Positions 17,962 to 27,400 of a stretch of DNA of 64,000 nt are shown piece after piece. Within the stretch, counting starts at the first letter, position 1. Each line of letters opens with the position of its first letter. Both the position numbers and the translations under genes were made by a program. The notes beneath the pieces were generated by a model, which saw only the letters and a program-made list of their open reading frames with translations, had not been told where the DNA came from and did not search any database. The DNA comes from CAVUAN01 sp963739435 (lineage in GTDB: Bacteria > Acidobacteriota > Thermoanaerobaculia > UBA5066 > Gp7-AA6), in assembly GCA_963739435.1 (NCBI GenBank), contig CAVUAN010000009.1:147128-211127 (forward strand). Reading direction: 5' to 3'.

Positions 17962-20102
17962 GCGGCGGGCAGCTCGATGATGAACCGCGCGCCCCGCGGC
18001 CGGTTGTCCTCGACGCGGATCGTGCCGTTGTGGTCGGCGACGATGCGGGAGACGATGGCGAGGCCGAGGCCCGTCCCGCGCCCTTTCGTCGTGAAGTCGG
18101 GCAGGAAAAGTTTTTCGCGGTCCCGGGCCGGCACACCGCGGCCCGTGTCGGCGACCTCGAGCGTGAGGACGCTGTCCCGTTCCGAGAGGATGACGGTGAT
18201 CGCGCCCTCCTCGCCGCAGGCCTCGAGCGCGTTGTCGATCAGGTTGACGAGCGCCCGTTTGATCTGATCAGGGTCCACACGTGCGACCGGGCTGACGAGG
18301 CGAGACTCGACCGAGACGCGAACGCCCTCGCGAGCTCCCTCGAAGAGGCGGGCCGCCGAGCGGGCGACCGCGGCGAGGTCGGTCGGCTCGGGATGCATCG
18401 CCGGCAGGCGGGCGAAGCGCGAGAACTCGTCCACCAGGGACTTCAAGACCTCCACCTCCTCGACGATGACGCGCGTGCCGCGCTCGATGGCCTGCGGCAG
18501 GTCGGACTCGCCGGATTTGAGCCGGCGGGCAATGCGTTCTGCAGAGAGGCGGATGGGTGTCAAAGGGTTCTTGATCTCGTGCGCCACGCGGCGCGCCATC
18601 TCGCTCCAGGCCGCGAGCTTCTGCTCGCGCGCGACGTGCGTCGTGTCCTCGACGGCCAGCACCCAGCCTCCGCGCCCGGCCGGCGCGGCCGAGGAGAGCG
18701 GCCGCACGGAGATCTCGAGCTGCCGCTCCTCGCCGTCGCCCGAGAGCCGCAGCTCTCGGGCCGGCAGTGGCGAGGCCGCGGCCCGCGCCTCATCCAGCAG
18801 CGCGTTCAGCTCGGCGAGGTCCGTGCGCGAACGGAGGTCGGCGGCCGTGACGGTCTCCGGCAGCCGGAGGAGCGTTCGCGCGGCCGGGTTGCAGAGAGTG
18901 ATCTCGCGGTCCGCGTCGAACGCCACGACTCCCGTCGTGACGGACTCGAGCACGGTGGCCACGAGGCGGCGCTCGAGGTCCAGCCGCTGGTAGGAGGCCT
19001 GCAGGTCTTCGTTGGACTGCAAGAGCGCGTCGCGGGCCTGCTCGAGCCCCTCGGCCATCTCGTTGAAGGAATCCACGAGAACGCCGAGCTCGTCGGTGGA
19101 CGGCACTTCCACGCGGGCGGTGAGGTCGCCCGAGCGGATCCGGCGGGTCGACTCCGCCAGCGCTGCGATCGGCTCGGTGATCCGGCGCGCCAGGGTCAGG
19201 CCGGTCCAGATCGCCGCGAAGAGCACGGCGAGCGTGATCAGAAGGAAAGTGGCGATGTTGGCGGCCTTGATCGAGGGCTTCTGCACCTCGAGCTTCTGGT
19301 AGTCGCTCCAGGCCTGGGCGATCGCCGTCATGGCGCGCGCCTCCGCGGGCGGAACGAGAATGCCGGCGACGTAAAGCGCGGTTCCCGACGCCAGCGCCGA
19401 GCGCACCCGGTGGGAGCCGTCCGACAGCACTTCGACCTTGGTCGCCGAGCCGTCGGCCACGGCGTGTTCCAGGACCTCCGGGGGCAGGCGCGGGAGCGGC
19501 GGCGCACCCGGAGCGCTGGCGATGCGCTGTCCACCCACGTACACCTCGACGGTGTCCAGTCCCTCGGCCAGTCGGAACTCCTCGAGCGCCTCTCCGGTGG
19601 GGAGGCTTCCCGGCTGCACCGAACGGGCGAGCGCCCGCGCGTTGTCACGGGCCTCGTTCTCGATGCGCCGGGCGGCGAGGTCTTCGACATTGCGAGCCTT
19701 GTTGACGACCTCGCGGACGGGAGTCGAGAACCATCGGTCAATCGAGCGCTGGAGCAGGCCGGTTGCGGTCACGAAGAGCAGCACGATCGGAACGACCGTC
19801 AGGCCGACGTAAGTGACCAGGAGTTTTGTCTTGAAGCGCGAGCCGAGGACGCCCTTGCGGCGCTCCAGCCACAGCTTAATGAGGGTGCGGAAGAGGACGA
19901 AGAGAACGGCGGCGATGAGCGTGACGTTGATGTAAGACAGCGCGAAGAGGAGCAGGCCGCGCGTGATCGTCTCCGCCTCCATCTCGGCGGCGCGCTGCTC
20001 GAGCACGGAGGCCGCCGACCAGGCCACGAGCACCGCCAGCGCCAGGCCGACGATGAGCCGGTTGTCCTTACGGCGCTTTTGGAGTTCGGTCAGGATCGAC
20101 AC
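17958..20102 (-). CDS. NtrY-like sensor histidine kinase
   Basis: A 714-residue inner-membrane kinase. Two or three helices near the N-terminus, a large periplasmic region and another helix near residue 280 lead to a HAMP linker (RITEPIAALAESTRRIRSGD), a PAS domain, the phospho-histidine box HEIKNPLTPIRLSAERI and an ATPase domain with NLIDNALEACG, DTGRGVP and GTGLGLAIV. This order matches NtrY, which in other bacteria senses nitrogen or redox state and phosphorylates NtrX; the signal here is unknown. The GTG at 20102 is chosen because it gives the family N-terminus; it lies 35 bases inside the upstream gene. Confidence 0.88.
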   Translation of the reverse strand: MSILTELQKRRKDNRLIVGLALAVLVAWSAASVLEQRAAEMEAETITRGLLLFALSYINVTLIAAVLFVLFRTLIKLWLERRKGVLGSRFKTKLLVTYVGLTVVPIVLLFVTATGLLQRSIDRWFSTPVREVVNKARNVEDLAARRIENEARDNARALARSVQPGSLPTGEALEEFRLAEGLDTVEVYVGGQRIASAPGAPPLPRLPPEVLEHAVADGSATKVEVLSDGSHRVRSALASGTALYVAGILVPPAEARAMTAIAQAWSDYQKLEVQKPSIKAANIATFLLITLAVLFAAIWTGLTLARRITEPIAALAESTRRIRSGDLTARVEVPSTDELGVLVDSFNEMAEGLEQARDALLQSNEDLQASYQRLDLERRLVATVLESVTTGVVAFDADREITLCNPAARTLLRLPETVTAADLRSRTDLAELNALLDEARAAASPLPARELRLSGDGEERQLEISVRPLSSAAPAGRGGWVLAVEDTTHVAREQKLAAWSEMARRVAHEIKNPLTPIRLSAERIARRLKSGESDLPQAIERGTRVIVEEVEVLKSLVDEFSRFARLPAMHPEPTDLAAVARSAARLFEGAREGVRVSVESRLVSPVARVDPDQIKRALVNLIDNALEACGEEGAITVILSERDSVLTLEVADTGRGVPARDREKLFLPDFTTKGRGTGLGLAIVSRIVADHNGTIRVEDNRPRGARFIIELPAA

Positions 20103-20685
20103 GGTTGGGCTCGGGTTTAGGCTCCGGGACGTCAAAGACCTGCGACTTCTTCCACTCGGTCTTTCCGTCCACCGGGATGAACGCGAAGAGGAAGCCCGCG
20201 TCGAAGCGAGCCTGCATCGAGGCATAGAGATTGTGGCGCGGCATGTCGTCGGCGACCCGGAAAGCGAGCAGGCTCTCGCGGGACACGAGCATCTGCTGGA
20301 CCTCCGCGAAGTCGCGCGTGGTGGTGCGCTTCAGGGGCTTCTTGTCGAGCGTCTCCTCGACGACGTACTCGCGGGTCACGGGATCATAGGTGGCGGCGAC
20401 GCGGTACCGGCGCGTCTCGAGGTAGGTGTCGAACCAGTACCGGAACCGGCGGTACAGCCGAACCTCGTACCGGATCGAGGTCTCGAGGCCCGCCTCGATC
20501 TTCTTGGACAGCTCCGGGTTCAGGGCGCCGGTCAGGTGGAACTTGAGAAAGACGTCGGGCCCCCGCGTCTCGATGCGCAGGACGTCGACACGGGGCTTGG
20601 GCGCGGCCTGGGACAGCAGCGGCGCACCGGCCACCGCCAGCGCGGTTGCGAGCGCAGCGGCGCGAAATGCGGCTCGGCCCCTCAT
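20068..20685 (-). CDS. DUF4390-type exported protein
   Basis: A 205-residue protein with an N-terminal signal peptide (FRAAALATALAVAGAPLLSQ) and a mostly beta-rich mature part. Features such as LKFHLTGALNPELSKKIEAG and the aromatic RRFRYWFDTYLET segment resemble DUF4390, which is often encoded next to NtrY-like kinases. Here too it overlaps the kinase gene by 35 bases, so it may act with it, for example as a periplasmic partner; that is inference. A TACAAT box lies 9 bases before its ATG. Confidence 0.72.
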   Translation of the reverse strand: MRGRAAFRAAALATALAVAGAPLLSQAAPKPRVDVLRIETRGPDVFLKFHLTGALNPELSKKIEAGLETSIRYEVRLYRRFRYWFDTYLETRRYRVAATYDPVTREYVVEETLDKKPLKRTTTRDFAEVQQMLVSRESLLAFRVADDMPRHNLYASMQARFDAGFLFAFIPVDGKTEWKKSQVFDVPEPKPEPNRVDPDRTPKAP

Positions 20686-20694
20686 CGGGGGCTG

Positions 20695-20700
20695 ATTGTA
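20695..20700 (-). promoter_or_regulatory. Candidate -10 box of the DUF4390-ntrY-ntrX operon (TACAAT)
   Basis: Read on the minus strand, TACAAT lies 9 bases before the DUF4390 ATG, in the 39-base gap after lpxC. No Shine-Dalgarno site fits between them, which again suggests a leaderless start. Confidence 0.5.
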
Positions 20701-20724
20701 GGGCTTTCCCTCGCCGGCCGGGAC

Positions 20725-21615
20725 TTAGCCGCGGGACCGGGCTGCGCGGGCGGGCGCTTCGGCCGCCGGTTGGGCACCCGCACCGCTCACCGCCGCCCGC
20801 AGGGCCCGGGCGAACTCGATATGCAGAGCGTGGCCCGCCTTGACGCAGTGAACGTGCCCATCGAGCGGCCGGCCGAGCAGCGCCAGGTCGCCGACGAGGT
20901 CCAGGACCTTGTGGCGCACGAACTCGTCGCGGAACCGCAGGGGGCCCGAGGCGACTCCCGTGTCGTCGAGCACGATGGCGTTGTGGAGGCTGCCGCCCCG
21001 GGCGAGGCCGCGGGCGCGCATGGCCTCGACGTCCCGGGCGAAACCGAACGTGCGGGCGGGCGCGATGCGCGCGGCGTAGTCCTCGGGCCGGATCGCGACG
21101 GTGATCGCCTGGCGCCCGACGACAGGGTGCGCGAAGTCGATCTCGTAGCTGATTCGGAGGCCGGGCCCGTCGGGCGTGAAGGTCATCGAACGGTCGCCGC
21201 GCGAGACTTGAACGGTGTCACGAATGTCGAGCGGATGAACCAGGGCCTCCTGCCGCTCGAAGCCGGCGGCGTGGAAGAGGCGCACGAACGGCAGCGCGGA
21301 CCCATCGAGTATGGGAACCTCCGGCCCCTCGATCTCGATCCGGCAATTGTCGAGCCCTTCTCCGGCCGCAGCCGAGAGGACGTGCTCGACGGTGCCGATG
21401 GAGACGCCGTCTCGGGCGAGTGTCGTGGCGAAGTCGAACATGGCTGCCGACTCGAGGTTTGCCGGAATGAGCCTGTCGGGATGGTCGAGCCGGACGAAAA
21501 CGAGGCCGTGATCGGCGGGAGCGGGGCGGAAATGGGCTCGCACCGGATGGCCGGAATGGAGGCCCACGCCCTCGATGGAAACGCTGGTCTTGAGCGTCGT
21601 CTGCTGTCTCATCAA
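20725..21615 (-). CDS. lpxC: UDP-3-O-acyl-N-acetylglucosamine deacetylase
   Basis: LpxC is the zinc deacetylase that commits UDP-acyl-GlcNAc to lipid A synthesis, so the cell has a lipopolysaccharide outer membrane. The 296-residue protein starts MMRQQTTLKTSVSIEGVGLH, the typical N-terminus. The zinc ligands are His78 (GTVEHVLSAAAG) and the later His and Asp of RHKVLDLVGDL. The GPEVPILDGSA and ARTFGFARDVEAMRARGLA segments also match. The second Met (21612) is an equally good start. The C-terminal tail is Ala-rich and variable. Confidence 0.97.
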   Translation of the reverse strand: MMRQQTTLKTSVSIEGVGLHSGHPVRAHFRPAPADHGLVFVRLDHPDRLIPANLESAAMFDFATTLARDGVSIGTVEHVLSAAAGEGLDNCRIEIEGPEVPILDGSALPFVRLFHAAGFERQEALVHPLDIRDTVQVSRGDRSMTFTPDGPGLRISYEIDFAHPVVGRQAITVAIRPEDYAARIAPARTFGFARDVEAMRARGLARGGSLHNAIVLDDTGVASGPLRFRDEFVRHKVLDLVGDLALLGRPLDGHVHCVKAGHALHIEFARALRAAVSGAGAQPAAEAPARAARSRG

Positions 21616-21809
21616 GCGCGTGCTCTCGCAGCATTGGTGCCAGCCTCCGCGGCACGGCCAACAGGAGTCGTAACCCGCTCAGACGCAAGAGCTTGACGCC
21701 TATCGCCGCCTCGGGCGAGCGAGGGTTTCCGTGGCGATCGCGAGACGACATCGTGGCTCCCCGGCCACGCTTGGGGAAACCGGATCGCCCCGATACACTG
21801 CCTCATCTC
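21616..21809. other. Divergent intergenic region between lpxC and the HD-GYP gene
   Basis: This 194-base stretch separates lpxC from the HD-GYP gene. It holds an imperfect hairpin with arms GGTTTCC (21723-21729) and GGAAACC (21774-21780), and a TACACT box (21794-21799) 10 bases before the HD-GYP ATG. I see no convincing promoter for lpxC and no small gene. Confidence 0.5.
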
Positions 21810-23480
21810 ATGACAGATACGGATCTCGAGCGGCAGCTGACGGAGGCTCTCATGCTGCTGCGCGAGTCGATCGGCTTCACCCGGGCTCGCTTTTACACGA
21901 TGGACGCGACCGGGGCCTACCGCCTGGCGGCGAGCTACGGGTTCCCGTTGCGGTTCGGCCCGGAGGAGGTCCTCGGCGTCGGCGACCCCCTCATCGAGTG
22001 GGTGCAGTTCCACCGCAAGCCGATGTACGCGAACTCCATGAAGGACGCGGGCTCGCTGGCCCGGGTCATGGAGCGGGAATCCTATGCGCGCCTTCTCGCG
22101 GCTCCCATCACGATGGGCTCGCGCATGGTCGGAATCCTGGAGCTCCAGGACAAGGTCGCTGGCGGACTCTTCACGAAGGACGATACCCGGGTCATCGAAC
22201 GCGCGGTCGTCCGCCTGGCTTCGCTGCTTCGGGCGCACGAAACCGGAGGCTCCGCGCCGCAGGAGCCAGTCGATCCCGAGGATGCCGTCCGGGTTTTTCA
22301 CAATGAGCCGCCTCCAGAGCTCGATACCAGCGAGACGCAGCAGCCGCCACCCCTGTACCTGCCGGGCAATGAAAAGGACGCGCGCACCGCCCCCGCGGGA
22401 CCGAGTCCCGCGGCGCCCAGGGTCGAGCTGTCGCGGCGCGAGATCCTGGTCTTCCGCGGCTTCGTCAACACGCTGTTTCTGTCTCCCGAGATCGAGGCGG
22501 TCGTCTTTTCTCTCTGGGGGCCGGAGCGGGCGGAACTGTACGTCGGCGCGCGCAAGCCCTTTTCGGAGGCAGGCCGGAAGGCGCTCCTCAAAGACCTCGA
22601 GGCGGCCGTCGCCGCGGCGGCTCCGCGCCTCAAGATCCCGCGCGAGAAGCTCTTCAACACCGAGTATCCGTTCGGTTCCGTTCCCGGCGAAATCGGCGAA
22701 TTCGCCGGCATCCAGACCTCCGTGATGTCCTCCGGAGAGGCGACGCTGCTGCTGACGATCGTGTTCGAGCGGGCGCCGGCCTCGGAGCTGACGGCGGCCT
22801 TGACCGAGACTCACCGTCTCGTCCGCTCGACCCTGGCGGACGTGCGCGGGGCCTCCCGCTACCGCGGCGCCTACCGCAGCCTCGTCAACTTCCTGCTCGA
22901 GCCGGGCATCCGCCCGTATCCACAGCTCAAGGCGCATGGCCTCGCCACGGGGTTTCTCGCCCGCCGCTTCGCGAGCCACCTCGGGCTGCCGCCGGAGACG
23001 GTGGAACAAGTCACCGTCGCCGGCCTTCTTCACGACATCGGGCTGCGCGAGCTGGAGATCCCGTACGAGCGCCTCTCCGGCCGCCGGCCCCTCGACCTCG
23101 AGGAGATCTCGATTGTGCGCCGGCACCCCGCGGCAGCCGCAACGCTGCTCGAAAGGATCGATTTCCCCTACCCGATCGCGCCGCTCATCCGCAGCCATCA
23201 CGAGCGCTGGGACGGGTCCGGCTATCCCGACCGCCTGGCTGGCGAGGAAATTCCGTTTGGCTCGCGGCTGATCTCCATTGCGGAGGTGTACGACGCGATG
23301 ACCTCCGTCGACTCCTACCGTTCGCCGATTCCCCGCGAGGACGCGCTCCAGATCATCCTGAAGAAGGGCGACACGCAGTTCGATCCGGATCTCGTGCACC
23401 AGTTCGCCACCATGATGCACGAGGACGCGACCGCCGACGCGCCGCCCCCGGCAGCGGGGTACCGCGAAACGCGGATCTGA
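21810..23480 (+). CDS. HD-GYP domain protein with N-terminal GAF-like sensor
   Basis: A 556-residue cytoplasmic protein. Residues about 10-150 look like a GAF domain (RLAASYGFPLRFGPEEVLGV, YARLLAAPITMGSRMVGILE). The C-terminal part is an HD-GYP phosphodiesterase: LLHDIG near residue 407, then HHERWDGSGYPDRLAGEEIP near 463 and AEVYDAMTS. HD-GYP enzymes cleave cyclic di-GMP to GMP or pGpG. With the GGDEF/EAL protein 1 kb away it could form a local c-di-GMP circuit. The start at 21810 lies 10 bases after a TACACT box; a longer frame to 21693 lacks similarity. Its stop shares a base with the smpB start. Confidence 0.88.
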   Translation: MTDTDLERQLTEALMLLRESIGFTRARFYTMDATGAYRLAASYGFPLRFGPEEVLGVGDPLIEWVQFHRKPMYANSMKDAGSLARVMERESYARLLAAPITMGSRMVGILELQDKVAGGLFTKDDTRVIERAVVRLASLLRAHETGGSAPQEPVDPEDAVRVFHNEPPPELDTSETQQPPPLYLPGNEKDARTAPAGPSPAAPRVELSRREILVFRGFVNTLFLSPEIEAVVFSLWGPERAELYVGARKPFSEAGRKALLKDLEAAVAAAAPRLKIPREKLFNTEYPFGSVPGEIGEFAGIQTSVMSSGEATLLLTIVFERAPASELTAALTETHRLVRSTLADVRGASRYRGAYRSLVNFLLEPGIRPYPQLKAHGLATGFLARRFASHLGLPPETVEQVTVAGLLHDIGLRELEIPYERLSGRRPLDLEEISIVRRHPAAAATLLERIDFPYPIAPLIRSHHERWDGSGYPDRLAGEEIPFGSRLISIAEVYDAMTSVDSYRSPIPREDALQIILKKGDTQFDPDLVHQFATMMHEDATADAPPPAAGYRETRI

Positions 23481-23965
23481 TGAAGGGCGCGGGCGCAAAG
23501 CCGGCGGCGCGTGAGAAGGTGGTCAAACCGATCGCCACCAACCGCAAGGCCTTCCACAACTATTTCATCGAGGACCGCGCCGAAGCGGGGCTGGTGCTGA
23601 CGGGCACCGAGGTCAAGTCGCTGCGAGAAGGGCGGGCGCAGCTCAAGGACTCGTTCGTTCAATTCCGATCCGGCGAGGCCTTCCTGATCGGCGCGCATAT
23701 CTCGGCCTACGACGCCGGCTCCTGGACGAACCACACGCCAGAGCGAGAGCGCAAGCTCCTGATGCACCGGCGGGAGATCGAGCGCTGGGCGAGCTCGGTG
23801 GCCACCCGCGGGCTGACCTGCGTCCCGCTCTCGCTCTACTTCAAGGGCTCGCGGGTCAAGGCCGAGATCGCCCTGGTCAAGGGCAAGAAGCAGCACGACA
23901 AGCGCGATGCCATACGCGACAGAGACCTCAAGCGGGAGGCGGATCGGGCCATGAGGGAAAGGTGA
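23480..23965 (+). CDS. smpB: tmRNA-binding protein SmpB
   Basis: SmpB binds tmRNA and brings it to stalled ribosomes for trans-translation. The 161-residue protein has the family core NRKAFHNYFIEDRAEAGLVL, GTEVKSLREGRAQLKDSF and the basic C-terminal tail (KGKKQHDKRDAIRDRDLKRE), which inserts into the ribosome decoding centre. Start and stop overlap the genes on both sides. No tmRNA gene was seen nearby, although ssrA often lies close to smpB in other genomes. Confidence 0.96.
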   Translation: MKGAGAKPAAREKVVKPIATNRKAFHNYFIEDRAEAGLVLTGTEVKSLREGRAQLKDSFVQFRSGEAFLIGAHISAYDAGSWTNHTPERERKLLMHRREIERWASSVATRGLTCVPLSLYFKGSRVKAEIALVKGKKQHDKRDAIRDRDLKREADRAMRER

Positions 23966-24411
23966 TTCTGCGGGACATCCGCGCGGACGACTTCGAGGCA
24001 CTGTTCGCGCTCGACCAGTCCTGTTTCGAGCCGGAAATCTCTTACTCGCGGGCGGAGCTGCGGGGATTCCTGAGGCTGCCGACGCTCGAGGGCGCCGTCG
24101 CGGAATCGGACGGCGCGATCGCCGGCTTCGTGATCAGCTACCGCGCCCCCGGCAACGTCGGCCACGTCGTGACTCTCGATGTCGCCACGGACCACCGCCG
24201 CTCGGGCGTCGGCCGCGCTCTCCTCGAGGAGGCAATGGCTCGCCTGGCGCGCAAGCACGTGAAGCGCTACCGCCTCGAGGTCGATCCCTCCAACGCGCCC
24301 GCGATCGCCTTTTACGAGTCCTTCGGCTTTCGCGAATCCCGCCGCCTGCCCGACTACTACGGAGACGGCCGTGAAGGCATCGAGATGACCTTCGACCGCA
24401 CTAGCCCTTAG
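23962..24411 (+). CDS. GNAT family N-acetyltransferase, RimI-like
   Basis: A 149-residue single-domain GNAT protein. The acetyl-CoA loop is visible as RRSGVGRALLEEAMARL near residues 75-92, followed by RLEVDPSNAPAIAFYESFGF, a strand-helix typical of RimI-type protein N-acetyltransferases. RimI proper acetylates ribosomal protein S18, but substrate cannot be assigned with confidence. The GTG start overlaps the smpB stop (GTGA). Its 3' end overlaps the convergent GGDEF/EAL gene by 11 bases. Confidence 0.85.
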   Translation: MILRDIRADDFEALFALDQSCFEPEISYSRAELRGFLRLPTLEGAVAESDGAIAGFVISYRAPGNVGHVVTLDVATDHRRSGVGRALLEEAMARLARKHVKRYRLEVDPSNAPAIAFYESFGFRESRRLPDYYGDGREGIEMTFDRTSP

Positions 24412-27400
24412 CCCCGGGGCTCCGGTCTAGAAAGTTTGATTGGCCGGCGACGCCGGCCGGTTCAGACGCCCGCGTTTCGAGCTTCGTACCGGCAAGAAGG
24501 AAGCGTTCGAAGGCTTCGGCGGGCAGGGCCGGGGCGAGCAGGTGGCCCTGCATCTGGTCGCACCCCTGGGAGCGCAGAAACGCCAGCTGCTCCTCGGTCT
24601 CGACACCCTCGGCGATCACGGAGAGCTCGAGGCTGTGAGCCATGGCGATGACGGCCGTCGCGATGGCCGCATCATCCGGGTCGCTCGTGACGTCGCGCAC
24701 GAAGGACTGGTCGAGCTTGATCGAGTCGATCGGGAAGCGCTTCAGGTAGGAGAGCGAGGAGTAACCCGTCCCGAAGTCATCGAGCGAGATGCGGACGCCG
24801 AGACCCTTCAGGCCCCCGAGCGTGACGGCCGAGGCCTCGGCGTTCTGCATGGCGTTCGTCTCGGTGATCTCGAGGTCGAGCGCCCCCGCCTCGAGCCCTG
24901 AATCCTTGAGCGCGCTGGCCACCTGGGATACCAGGTCGGCCTGCTGGAATTGCCTTGTCGAGAGATTGACGGCGACCGAGAGGCCCGGGAAGCCGCGCTC
25001 GTGCCACTGCCGCATCTGCATGCACGCCCGGCGCAGGACCCATTCGCCGACACCCAGGATCAGGCCCGAGGCTTCGGCGAGCGGGATGAACTCGCCGGGA
25101 GGCAGCAGGCCGAGCTGCGGATGACGCCACCGCAGCAGCGCCTCCGCTCCGCGCACGGCCCCGGTCGTCAGATCCACGACCGGCTGGTAGAAGACGAGAA
25201 GCTCCTCGTTCTGGAGGGCCTGCCGAAGCCGGCTCTCGAGTGACAGACGCTCGAGGGCGCGCGAGTTCATGGCGGGCGTGTAGAGCTGGCAGTGGTCTCG
25301 GCCCTGGTCCTTGGCGCGGTACATGGCGGTGTCGGCGTTGCGAACGAGCGTCTCGGCGTCGAGGCCGTCGGCAGGATACAGCGCAATACCGACCGAGGTC
25401 GTGACGAACAGCTCCCTCTCCTCGAGGCGGAAGGGGAGCCGGACCGTCTCGAGGATCTTGTGCGCGACCTTGAGGGCGTCTTCGTCCGCGGCAAGGCCCG
25501 CGATCAGCACCGTGAACTCGTCGCCGCCCAGGCGCGCCACGGTGTCCCCTTCGCGGACGCAGCCGCGCAGGCGGTCAGCCACTCCGCGCAGCAGTTCGTC
25601 GCCCGTCGAGTGCCCGAGCGAATCGTTGATGACCTTGAACCGGTCGATGTCGAGGAAGAGCACCGCGAGCCGCTGGGGCAGCCGGGCCGCCTGTGCGATC
25701 GCCACCGAGAGCCGGTCGTGGAAGAGGAGGCGATTGGGAAGCCCCGTCAGGGCGTCGTGAAACGCCAGGCGCTTGACCTGCTCCTCCGCGAGCTTTCGCT
25801 CCGTGATGTCGATGACCGTGCCTTCGATGATCGAGAGCTCTCCGTCGGGCCCCGGAACGAGGTTGCCGTTCTCGAGGACCCAGACGATGGTGCCGTCGGC
25901 GCGGCGCAGGCTGGCCTCGTAGTTCGTCAGGGCGCTGTTCTCCTTCAGCCGGTGGATCAGCGCGGTGCGGTCCTCGAGCGTCTGGTAGAAATCGGCAGCC
26001 GGGTGGGCGAGGGCCTGATCGCTCGATTCGTAGCCGAAGATCCGCGCGAAAGCGTCGTTGCAGTCGAGAAGGCGGCCGTCGAGCGTCGATCGGAAGACCC
26101 CGGCGAGGTTTCGCTCGAAGAGCGTCCTGTAGCGCTGCTCCGACGCCAGCGCCGCCTGCCGCGCCCTCCGCTGCTCCGTGACGTCGGTCGCAACGCCGAT
26201 GACCCCGATCACCTCGCCCGAGGATCCGCGGAACGGCCCATATCGCGTTTCGAAGGCGAGGCCGCCCAATTCGACGGTCGCGGTGAAGGATTCGCCGCGA
26301 AGGGCCCTTTCCACGTTGACGAGGACCTCGGGCGCGTCGCGGTAGAGATCGTGGATCGAGCGCCCCACGGCCTCTCCCGGCTTCAATCCCAGGGCTTCGA
26401 GACCCTTGCCCTCGGAGTGCGTGAAGATCCCTTCGCGGTCGATGGCGAAGAGGACGACGGGGGCGTTGCCGACGAGCGTGCGCAGACGCTGGTCGCTCTG
26501 CTTGAGCGCCCACTCCGTCATCCGGCGCTCGGTCACGTCCGTGACGACGCCGATCCAGCGCACGGCGTGGCCATTGGCGTCGCGCAGCGCCTGGCCCGAA
26601 TCCATCCAGACATGGACCGATCCGTACTTGCCGACGACGCGGTACTCCTCGCGGTAGGCGGCTCCCGTCTTGATGTGGCGGATGACGGCCTCGCGCACGC
26701 GGTCGCGGTCCTCGGGGTGCGCGAGCTTCTCCCAGGTGGAGATATGGTGCGGTATCTCTCCCGGCTCGTAGCCGAGCTTCTCGTCGATCGGGCCGAAGAG
26801 GAGAAGCTCTCCGGTCGCGATGTCCCACTCGTAGAGAAGGTCGCTCGAGGTCTGGGCGCCGATGCGGAACCGCTCCTCCTGAGCCCGCAGAGCGTTCTCC
26901 GCCTGCTGCCGCTCGGCCACGTCGCGCGCGATGACCGTGAACAGGCGCCGGTCTTCGCGGGCGGCTTCGCCGCACGAGACCTCGAGAGGCACCAGGCTTC
27001 CCTCCGCGCGGCGCCCCGCCATAGCCAGCGCGCGGCGGGGGCGTGACGGACTCTCGAGCGCGCCGGGCCGGATCGACTGCTGGTACTCGGGCAGCACGAT
27101 CGCGACGGGCTGTCCGATCAGCGCCGCGACCGTGTGGCCGAAGATTCTCTCCGCAGCCTGGTTGGCGAACACAATGAGGTCGCGGTCATCGACTGTCAGG
27201 ATCGCGTCCGACGCCGTTTCGGCCAGGGTGCGAAAACGCATCTCGCTCTCGCGAAGCGCCTTCTGCGCCTGGCGGCGTTCACGCCGCACCTGCGCTTCCC
27301 GCAGCTCGCCTTCGACGGCGACGCCGATCCGCGCAAGGGCGTCGCGCTGGATGCAGTAGTTCGCGCCGGCCTTGAGCGCGCGGATGGCCGTCTCCTCGCC

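Noticed and set aside
23900..24500. tmRNA gene beside smpB
   Set aside because: The bases around smpB are filled by coding sequence on both sides, and no tRNA-like Ala acceptor or tag reading frame was seen.
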